Shown here in pieces: positions 53,620-61,500 of a stretch of 61,500 nt of DNA. The notes under the pieces were generated by a model. The model did not search any database and was not told the origin of the DNA. It was given only the letters and a program-made list of their open reading frames with translations. Made by a program: the position numbers and the translations under genes. Source of the stretch: Antedon mediterranea. Taxonomy: Eukaryota; Echinodermata; Crinoidea; Comatulida; Antedonidae. How positions within the stretch are numbered: position 1 is the first letter of the stretch; the number at the start of each line of letters is the position of its first letter. The stretch is taken from NCBI RefSeq assembly GCF_964355755.1, contig NC_092674.1, positions 19,048,501-19,110,000 on the forward strand, given 5' to 3'.

Positions 53620-54018
53620 CTAGGGTTTGCTTGATTCGAGATCCCTGTTATATGCAGTCTGAATGTTGTTCTTTAAAAATATGCCTCTATCAACTTTCAT
53701 GTAACATGCATACAATACAATTGACAATATGTATGTTTTTATGAGTCGTACTTTGGTAGCCATATTATTATTTCTGTTTTGAAGTGTATTTCTCATTTCC
53801 ATGAATGTATTCTTTGTTTGTGCTATTCGACTTTTCACAGTATAACTTCTTGCATCTCTGTTATACGCCTCATGCAATGTAGGATGACCGATCTCTACTG
53901 TGTCCCTAGGCTGATCCCTTAACCTGAATTTAATTATTGCCATTTTTTTCAAATCACGGAAAAGATTTTCAACATTATGGATTGGCGATACTTTTCGGTG
54001 GTGGCAGTTAAATTCCAA
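53620..54018 (-). pseudogene. Reverse-transcriptase thumb-like fragment
   Basis: 132-codon frame. The segment VKSRIAQTKNTFMEM ... KVRLIKTYILSIVLYAC matches the pattern of RTE/CR1-type polymerases after the catalytic palm (R-I-x-A/Q-x-F-x-x-M, then R-x-I-K-T-Y-x-x-S-x-L-Y-x-C). The expected ETW after the final Cys is lost and the rest is unrecognisable. It starts 0.5 kb past the end of the GPCR gene and could be mistaken for one of its exons. Confidence 0.5.
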
Positions 54019-54394
54019 AATTTCAAATATTTCTTGTTTAAGATGCTGATGTTCTTATAGTGAAAACCTGCAATTAAAAAAAAAACATTTTATAGATAAA
54101 TAAATATAGAAAATGTAAAAAGTTACATATTTTACTAATGATTTTAGAAGATGACTTGATTGATTGAATGCAATTCGGAGTGGGCCTTTTCTTTACGTAG
54201 TCTGAGAACACCGTCACCACAACAGTTTCTAAATTAGTAGTTAATTCTTAATTAAGTAGTTAATTTCACGAACACATTGCTACGTTCCCTAGAGATATAA
54301 GGTATAAGTTATTTTTTTTCTTTAGGCCTACGTCATTTTCGTATTCATTAAGTTGGAATCATGAGATTGTTTTGTTATTCATTGATTTTTTTTT

Positions 54395-54400
54395 TTTATT
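54395..54400 (-). promoter_or_regulatory. Poly(A) signal AATAAA of the adhesion GPCR gene
   Basis: AATAAA on the minus strand, 126 bp past the TAA at 54526, followed by an A-run. Its distance supports the call that the 54526-54639 exon is the last one. Confidence 0.55.
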
Positions 54401-54525
54401 TCGGATAGTACACCCATACAAAACATACAATATAAAGCAACCAGAAACTTATAACAACTTCCAACCTAAACCAACTTAAATATACATTTGCACCAACTGA
54501 AGATGGCAGCAGAACTCTACAGTAC

Positions 54526-54639
54526 TTAGACAATTACCTCTTGCCCCGAATCTCGGACTGAATTTGACCACTGGATATTTGACTGGAGTTGACCCAACAT
54601 TTTCCTTCTGTCAAATAATTTTTTCCATTCCTCTTTTAC
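54526..54639 (-). CDS. aGPCR last exon: cytoplasmic tail
   Basis: Acceptor ACATACAAAG|GTA in phase 0. Encodes VKEEWKKLFDRRKML ... VRDSGQEVIV then TAA. A GTAATT donor-like site falls at GQE|GTAATT, so an alternative longer tail is possible; the nearby AATAAA favours termination here. Confidence 0.82.
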   Translation of the reverse strand, partial: VKEEWKKLFDRRKMLGQLQSNIQWSNSVRDSGQEVIV

Positions 54640-57600
54640 CTTTGTATGTAAGATAAAACTATATTTTATAATGTTATGGCGATGGTGATGATAGGAATAC
54701 GATGCTACAGACGGTTATAAAGACCATGGAGGTATACCTCCATAATAAGGACGACGATTAATGGCTTTTTAAATCTCTTATCTCATGCAGTTTCTTTCTT
54801 TCATTAACGGTGATTTTTGTTTAGTTTAAATGCCATTTCTTGTGTGTGGATTGCTTTAATATTGATATTAAGATTGATTTTGACCCTTAAATAAATGAAT
54901 GCTGGTGATAAAGTACAATTATGACAAAGACAATAGAATGGCGATGATAATGGCAATGATGACGACAAAGGTGATTGGCGATTATGATGATGACGATGAT
55001 AATGACAATAATGGCGACGATGACGATGATAATATGATGATGATGGGTAATTAATGTTATGAATATGATGGTGATGGTGATGATAATGATGATAATTTAC
55101 AACGTATACCTTTTGATCTAATACACAGTAACAGATGAAAATAAAAACACCCTGCATTGAATTAAGTATAGTGTAGAGATAAACGAGAAACATGCTATTG
55201 GCTAGGACTGCAAAAGGACCGATGATCCATGTAATTCCAAGTATAGGAAACAACAACAAGATTCCTTTGAGTGTTGATCTGAAATTGAATAAGATTTTAA
55301 TATTAAAAATATATTTTTAATAATTATGATGAAATTGATACTAAGATCATAAGGATTTCCAAAGTCGAAAAACCACACACATAGATGCCGTAATAAAAAA
55401 GCACTGATCTTTTTACAAAATGGAACTAAAATTGTCAATTAAAACACGGTATCAGGATTTATTTGGCCAATAACTGAAAGAGATAACTATGAGTAAGACA
55501 TTTACTATATTTTATACTTAATTTGCGACAACGCCTAAAATATTTACTTTCTTTAGGACTCATATGTAGACTAGATAGGCATATGTACCTTAATTGTTTA
55601 TATTCAGTTTGAAGTTTCTCCGACTTTTGCGTCATTGGTCCAGCTCGAGAGTATATAATTATCAACATTTTTGTTAAAATAATCACATTTATCTGTAGAG
55701 AAATGAATAAATATTATTATTTCATTAGACCAAAGAATATTAAGCCTTGATAGCCCTAAGTTGCAATTTGTAGAATTAAAGAACTTTACAAAAATATAAT
55801 ATATTGTATTGTATTGTATTGTTTTTTTTTACATAACCGCATAATGAATTAAGAAATTATGAATAATATTTAAATGTCGTCTGAATTATAATATACTCAG
55901 TATACAAATAATATATACAACATTCCTTCGGAAATAAATATTAGTTCAAGCAATCATGTGTGTAATGATAGTGATGGTAGATTACCAGTGTAACAGCTAT
56001 TATAGGAGTTACAGCAGCCCATTTTCCACTCTCACTCAACCAGCACCTACCAAAAGAATAATAATATTAAAGCATCTAACAATTTTTATTCGTATTATGT
56101 TATTTATAACCTTAAATTATATTATAGACGATCGAAGTAAGTATTAGTATTATTTATTTCTTTACAAGAACAGAATAAAAACCAAAACAGCATAATATTA
56201 TGAATGAACATAAATACATTGAATAATACAAACTTAAAACTAAAAAAATTAAACATGGAAAGCAGGGAATAACCCTTTAAGCCCAAAGGCTTATTTCCAA
56301 AGTGGTCCCAACGGATGACCGATCGTAGGCCTAACCGTACCTAGATGTTAAATGAAATTATTATTTTATTCAATTTCTTTTTTTTAAATCAGTTGTTTCC
56401 AGATAAACTAAGAAAGGTTAAAGCATTTTAATAACATTGAACATTCATCCATTAGTGAAAAATAACGACAAAAGCTTACACGTCTCTAGAGAAATAATGG
56501 CTTTTCCCTATAACTAGGGTTATCATAACGATTATAACTGGTAAAGAGTATGCCCCTATAAAGTGGTATTTAAACTTGTTGTATTTGCTTGGTGTTTTCT
56601 TGATGACTTTGAAGACTAGATAAACAGCTTCTGATAACATCCACGTGAAGACACACATAAGCTCAAAATGCATTACGATAGACGCTGCAATGCATACATT
56701 CTAAAAGCAAAATCATTTGGGTTATCATTAAAAGAATGTATGCCTCTGAGTTAATATCAATTTTGTGATTAAATTTAAATTTCTAAATTCATCAAAAGTC
56801 TAATGAAACAAAAAATAATTTGAAAAAAACTGTCCCCGTAATATAGTGGAGGCAGCATCGTCTGGCAACATTGCAAAATTTTGCTTCACAGTATTGTACA
56901 GTAATACGGTAGTCTGTTTAACCAAAGGAAAATACATAAATTATTCTGGTTTAGAAAGGATAAATAACACACGTAGATAACACAGATGAAATAAAATATT
57001 GTACAAAAAAAATTTAAATACTTTCTGTAATAACGTCGAAGACAGTAACAAACGCTAATGTGCCTCATTTATATACCCGATTCACAATGCTGTATTTCAA
57101 CATACTACTGTATTTGCTCAATATCATAGGAATATTTGTTCTGTTTGTTTTGTTTTGTTTTGTTGTATTTGTTTGTATTACCAAATATTGATATGATACT
57201 AGAGAAATCTAAATACAGTATCAAGAATCGGGTGCATTTATCGTATAATGAGCGTCGTCTAACCAATCATCTTCACGCTAAACCTCACAAACACTATCAG
57301 GAGCACCACGACGACATAAACTATCGCCTCCGACATAGTACAGTTTCATTTCGTAATGGTGTAACCACTGGGTAAATCAACCAAAAAAAAGCACATACTC
57401 GACTCGAATCCCACTAATTGTCCGTTATTATTTTAAAAAGCTTAATAAGCACAAAACTCCTACCTGACTGTCGGTTTTGTCGATAGCAGAAAGAAACACT
57501 ATATCAAACAAAATAATGTTAAACATCAACTGCATATGTATTTGATGCCGCAAAGATTTCCACAGGTTTCTGAAAATAAATTACAAAAGTGTCTTTGTTT

Positions 57601-60543
57601 GAAACCTGATGTTTTACCTACAAGGAAATGGTTCAACAATGGACCTACGTGAAGGGGAGAAAACAACCAAAATTAAGAAAGCCGAATTAAAAATTATACA
57701 TTTTCGGAATTTATCAAAATTTACAAAACAAAACACCCTCCATCACCGCCTTCAAAAAATGCATCAGCGATTATAAAATGTTAATGAAAATGTTCTATTG
57801 AAGTGTTAAAAAAATAAATAATTATCACTACCTTAATATTAAATACACAATGATGGCAATGAATAACATTATTGACGATAGTACCATTCCGATTTTTGTG
57901 ATCCAGGTTAAGATAATTTCATCAACAACCTGAATAAAACAAATTATGATTAGACAAATTTAAAATGGTTAACTTTTATTTAAAATATGTAAGTCTAAAT
58001 GTAGGCTAAAGCAGGCTTACAAAAGCTTCTAATTTATCTGGTTTACATTAATTAAAGTAGTAATTCTTTTATTATTAGATGCTTACCGAGGTTGTTGTGG
58101 GTGAAACTTCAAATATGATAATGAAACTTGTCAAGTGATTGCAATTACATGTTGCATTGTGTTCAGCCATGATATCTGGTGAATAGCATCCATCAGATGA
58201 CCAACTAGATCAACATAATAACATATGTAACGTGTCTTTCTGCCACCCGACCGGTTACCACTCGGCCTTTTACCACCCGGTCATTTCCCACCTGGCCTTT
58301 CTGTCACTTGGCCATTTGCCACTCGGCCAATTGCCACCACCGGGCATTTGGCACCCGGCAACATACCTGGTGACAAAAGCGAAATGAACGGGGTGGTAAT
58401 TAGCCGTCGTGGCAATAGGACGGTGGCAGAAGACCGGGTTGTGAAAGACCAGGTGACGAAAGGCCGGGTGGCAAAAGGTCAGGTGGCAACGGGCTGGATG
58501 CCGCTATTCTTATTTCCCAGATAGTGGCTCTTTCATTTTAATTACATTTAAGTTTGTATTTGGTAGACCAGTTACCAGTACCCCAGTTTGGCTATAATTG
58601 TTTTTATAGTGAGATATTATTTAAAGACTCAGATTAAGTTAACATTTATGATCAACAGGCATGATAATACTCTCAGGCTGTTTATTGTCGCTGGACACGA
58701 TACCTTAAGTATATTCCAATTTAAAATAAACATGTTAAAACACTATTTATCGATGGTTTATGCTGATGAACAGCACTAAAATATAATAGTAAATGACGTC
58801 TCTTTCTCACTTATATTTTATTTATGTTTTATGTAAAAATGTCCTGCAAAAACAGAATTGTAAACTTCTTTATCGTTGCTTATCAAATATATACTGTACT
58901 GTAATTGTAAAGTTTTAAACGAAATAAATAAATGTGATTGAAAGAAGTGAAATGCGTTGATACACATGTGTCAAGGAATCAATAGTAGACCTGATTTCAA
59001 ATCAGAAAACTGTATGTTTTGTTTGTTACCTTTTCTCTCTTTGTAGGAATGCACACACAGGTGTTACAGTACTCTTTTCGGAATATTCAGATATAATCTG
59101 TGAATGACAAACAGGGCTAAAAAGTAAATCTATAAATGTCTGGTATTTGATCAGATTTTTTGTTGTCAAATTATTATTACCAACCAATTGCTCGCCCAGT
59201 GGCGCCCAATATCTATTTATGATTTCTGAAACATTTTGTTGTTGCAAACTAAATATAATTCGCAGATTTATCTTCGGAGTTGTTTATGGGATTAAATATA
59301 GGAATGGAAGCAATAATAAACATAAAATAACTTAGAAAAAAAAAACAAACAACAACAAACCCAACGAACATTTTCAGTATAAGTTGGCAAAGAGAAGTTT
59401 ACAGCTGCGTTTACTTTATCTGTCATATGTTTGTAAGCTGTAATTGATAAAACACCACTGCCTTTGAAGTATTCTGTCAGGTCTCCTTCAATGTCACTTT
59501 GGAAAAAAAGATCAACAAAGATGGCGTTATGAGTTTACTGCTAAAATGTTACAGAAAAATGATAACGTCATCAAACGTTCAAAATATCAATTGTTTAGGG
59601 TTTCTATTGTTTGGAATGGTATATAATATACGCACATTTCCCTCTTTTAAAAAGGTTCTGAGTGAGTCCAAATTATAATAGATCATGCTTTACAGTAAAT
59701 ACTTAATGCCATAACGCACAAACTATAATTATTGTTACACATCTGCATAGTAGTATAATAATGTCATGTCATATTTTAATTCAACAAACACTGGATACTG
59801 TACTTACCTATCTGCCATGTTTATTTTTTCTGTTACTTGATGATCTCCACTCATAAATACAACAGCCACCGATATTTCTTCTAGGAAAAGGAAGATACTT
59901 TCAGATATTTATTTAAAAAAAATATAATTTACAATTTTTATTATGTATTTATTTTGTTATATAGTACCGTATATGTTATGCGTGAATAATTTTGGAGGTA
60001 TAAATTATGTGAATTAGGGGTAAACATCTGACGTAATTGTAGCCAAGTTTAAGAGAATACCAATAATTTTCATGCCGCAGACTCGATTTCCTTTTTTGGC
60101 TCGAGTAAGCCAGTAAGCAAATGGTCGTACTTAGCAATACGTTGTTTGGTAATCTTCCTCCTAATTGTATAAATATGTTGTTGTATGTGATCATTACTCC
60201 GTTCTAACCTGTATTTTGAATCGGTACATCTAGAGAAAATAATACTATTTCACCAAGCAAATCTATCTGATACTCTTTGTTGCTGTTATTTCCATCCAGA
60301 TGAAAAGCAAGGTAGTCTAATATAAAAATAAATCGGTATTATGTTTGTGAACTGTGAACGCATCGTGGGATCAAATGAGATACATGGACAGATAAAAACT
60401 AATAACTATTGATATTACATACGATTTGTTTGCTTACATATCTTATCAGTTGAATGTTCGTAAACCGACATATTGGAAGATTCTAATTCTTGTAACAATA
60501 CAATATCAACATCATCCATCGCATTGAGAAGAGTTTCATATTC
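54526..60543 (-). CDS. Adhesion G-protein-coupled receptor (GAIN-GPS-7TM), 3' part, 13 exons
   Basis: Joined exons 60543-60438, 60316-60209, 59880-59808, 59496-59361, 59097-59030, 58204-58087, 57929-57832, 57569-57464, 56700-56480, 56046-55986, 55692-55589, 55278-55110 and 54639-54526 keep one open frame. They encode part of the GAIN domain, the GPS (TPVCAF ... WSSDGC ... CNCNHLTSF, self-cleavage expected between Leu and Thr), seven transmembrane helices with family motifs (HFELMCVFTWML in TM3, CWLS in loop 2, FPILGITWIIG in TM6, TILNSMQGVFIFI in TM7) and a short cytoplasmic tail. The paired Cys of TM3 and CWLS are present. Such receptors sit in the plasma membrane and signal through a tethered agonist. 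The extracellular adhesion domains, needed to name the subfamily, lie past 61500. Confidence 0.93.
54920..55095. repeat. GAT/GAC/AAT trinucleotide-rich microsatellite
   Basis: Interrupted runs of GATGATGACGATGATAATGAC type within the last aGPCR intron, starting about 15 bp past the TM7 exon donor. Confidence 0.85.
55110..55278 (-). CDS. aGPCR exon: TM6 and TM7
   Basis: Acceptor TCAATTTCAG|A, donor AAAAG|GTATAC. Encodes STLKGILLLFPILGITW and YLYTILNSMQGVFIFI. Beyond the donor the open frame runs into a GAT/CAT microsatellite and gives a His-Tyr string that is intron, not protein. Confidence 0.95.
55589..55692 (-). CDS. aGPCR exon: TM5 and loop 3
   Basis: Acceptor TCTCTACAG|ATA, donor TTAAG|GTACAT. 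Encodes INVIILTKMLIIIYSR and a polar loop ending EYKQLR. Confidence 0.9.
55986..56046 (-). CDS. aGPCR exon: extracellular loop 2, start of TM5
   Basis: Acceptor TTTTGGTAG|G, donor CTG|GTAATC. Encodes CWLSESGKWAAVTPIIAVTL; too short to stand out alone but phase and motif fit exactly. Confidence 0.92.
56480..56700 (-). CDS. aGPCR exon: TM3 and TM4
   Basis: Acceptor TTGCTTTTAG|AAT, donor GACGT|GTAAGC. Encodes NVCIAASIVMHFELMCVF, TWMLSEAVYL and a second helix SLPVIIVMITLVIG. Confidence 0.93.
57464..57569 (-). CDS. aGPCR exon: TM2
   Basis: Acceptor TTATTTTCAG|A, donor CAG|GTAGGA. Encodes NLWKSLRHQIHMQLMFN (matching the family R-x-x-x-I-H-x-N/Q-L motif) and the TM2 helix. Confidence 0.92.
57832..57929 (-). 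CDS. aGPCR exon: TM1
   Basis: Acceptor TTTTATTCAG|GTT, donor TTAAG|GTAGTG. Encodes EIILTWITKIG and the hydrophobic IMLFIAIIVYLIL. Confidence 0.9.
58087..58204 (-). CDS. aGPCR exon: GPS, second half with cleavage site
   Basis: Acceptor TTGATCTAG|T, donor CTCG|GTAAGC. Encodes WSSDGCYSPD ... ATCNCNHLTSFIIIFEVS. The HL-T cleavage site and the four GPS cysteines with the previous exon are intact; TSFIIIFEV after it is the tethered agonist position. Confidence 0.93.
58235..58505. mobile_element. Fold-back element of ~19-bp GCCACCCGGCC units
   Basis: The left half (58240-58345) is a run of related units such as TTACCACTCGGCCTTTTACC; the right half (58390-58500) is the same units inverted (GGCCGGGTGGCAAAAGGTCA). 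The whole could fold into a long hairpin. Lies in the aGPCR intron that separates the two GPS exons. Much GC-richer than its surroundings. Confidence 0.75.
59030..59097 (-). CDS. aGPCR exon: GPS, first half
   Basis: Acceptor CATTCACAG|ATT (an alternative TTTTTAG lies at 59117), donor AAAAG|GTAACA. Encodes STVTPVCAFLQREK with the first GPS cysteine. The usual aromatic after CAF (often W) is Leu. Confidence 0.8.
59361..59496 (-). CDS. aGPCR exon: GAIN domain (3' end uncertain)
   Basis: Acceptor TTTCCAAAG|T. Encodes DIEGDLTEYF ... VNAAVNFSLPTYTENVRW. Donor taken as TGG|GTTTGT (a donor type used twice in the Shark gene); GAAAAT|GTTCGT at 59370 also keeps frame. Confidence 0.7.
59808..59880 (-). 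CDS. aGPCR exon: GAIN domain
   Basis: Acceptor TTTTCCTAG|AA, donor GATAG|GTAAGT. Encodes EISVAVVFMSGDHQVTEKI, a beta-strand pair of the GAIN fold. Confidence 0.8.
60209..60316 (-). CDS. aGPCR exon: GAIN domain
   Basis: Acceptor ATATTAG|AC, donor ACAG|GTTAGA. Encodes YLAFHLDGNN ... GEIVLFSLDVPIQNT; phases 1 and 1 fit both neighbours. Confidence 0.8.
60438..60543 (-). CDS. aGPCR exon: GAIN domain, most 5' exon found
   Basis: Acceptor AATCTTTAG|GAA, donor ATAT|GTAAGC. Begins EYETLLNAMDDVDI. Phase 0 at its start, so another exon precedes it; none was recognised in 60544-61500. Confidence 0.75.
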
Positions 60544-61500
60544 CTAAAGATTAATAATACAACGGCAATTGAACAAGAATAAATAAGGTATACCGACAAC
60601 GAATAATTTTTAAAAAAATATTTTTTTCATAATTTAGTTCAGACAAACAAAAAATACAATTTTTTGGGGGAAAAAAAAAGAAAAAATAACTAGGCCTAAT
60701 AATGAGAATACATTTTTTATAAAAAGAAGGAAAACTTCTATATCGCTACCCCTAAACAGTACTTAAACATTTCTTTCTTAGGCGGTTATGGAATTCGGAT
60801 AAAAAAGGAAATTTAATTAATTACATTTATGAATAAATGAAACCGAATTCTTAAGTTATTACTTTCAAGCCATTTTCTATTTTATATAATTTCTAGTTAA
60901 AAACAAACACAACATTAACAATGTGGGTAACCAAACGTGTTTAATTAGAGGACATGCAGGCCTGCTGTCGAGTAAGGGCAAAATTCGGTAAATCGCGCGT
61001 TATTTCTAGAATGTTTACTCGATGATATATAAAGTGGGTTCGTACTTTCGGTACTGATTTTAACCGCCTGATGTAACCCTGTTTACTAATTAAATTGAGT
61101 TCGATAATTAGTTATTGACGATTAAAACGAATTTAGGTTCAACGATTTGCCCCAAATAGGGGTGTTTTTCGATCGTGGTATACACTGTCTAATGGATGTC
61201 CGTCTTGAAAAATACCCGCAGACGATAATACGAGGATGCTTCGCATTTTCCTATCTCCTCCTACGATAATTGTTTTTAATGGCTGAAAACCGGTTGAACA
61301 GCTCGAGTACAGCATCATAATGTTGAAGACAGGCCGATTTTCTTTAAAAAATACTATTTTGATAGATTTAATATACGTTTATACAAATGTATTGATTTGC
61401 GATGAATGGAACATTCCAATCTCTGTTCCACAATTGTCTATTCCCTCAGGCGTCGTAAAGGCAAGTACTGTATACTCATAACAGAAATTCGATCCATTTT
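60544..61500. other. Upstream intron or intergenic DNA, nothing assignable
   Basis: No splice-bounded frame in the right phase was found for the next aGPCR exon. No element recognised. Confidence 0.45.

Noticed and set aside
53620-54018. 132-codon frame as a terminal aGPCR exon
   Set aside because: It has RT-thumb similarity, and the receptor already has a fitting tail exon, stop and AATAAA at 54395-54639.

Overview
The window is animal nuclear DNA: AT-rich, with GT-AG introns, dense transposon remnants and a long satellite array. Two spliced genes can be reconstructed, both on the minus strand. One is a complete Shark-type (SH2-ankyrin-SH2) tyrosine kinase, a family known from insects, Hydra and other invertebrates and absent from vertebrates. 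The other is the 3' part of an adhesion GPCR. Penelope-like, Tx1-like and CR1/Jockey-like retroelements, together with marked enrichment of the palindrome TAGGCCTA, suggest a marine invertebrate, possibly an echinoderm. The species assignment is inference.

Layout. 1-15819: a ~182-bp satellite, about 46 monomers on the plus strand, then a head-to-head switch at ~8325 and about 31 monomers in the opposite orientation. Two near-identical 5'-truncated LINE tails (9236-10196 and 11250-12206) sit in the inverted arm, inside a ~2.0-kb duplicated higher-order unit. 15820-25850: intergenic DNA holding several non-autonomous DNA transposons with terminal inverted repeats (TIRs). 26052-46993 (minus): the Shark kinase gene, 11 coding exons with all reading phases compatible, predicted 773 aa. 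Its introns hold MITEs, tRNA-derived SINEs, a Penelope-like GIY-YIG remnant and a hAT-like element ending just beyond the exon 1 donor. 47000-54100: its probable promoter side, then a pile-up of degenerate non-LTR retrotransposons on both strands. 54526-60543 (minus): adhesion GPCR exons covering part of the GAIN domain, the GPS cleavage motif, seven transmembrane helices and the C-tail; the 5' exons lie beyond the window.

The two genes are separate. By family knowledge, Shark is a cytoplasmic ITAM-reading kinase, and the GPCR a cell-surface adhesion receptor cleaved at its GPS. Nothing in the sequence links them beyond shared strand and proximity. The most unusual structural features are the inverted satellite that has absorbed a LINE into its repeat unit, and the intact Shark gene. 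I found no self-evident wholly new multi-gene system.
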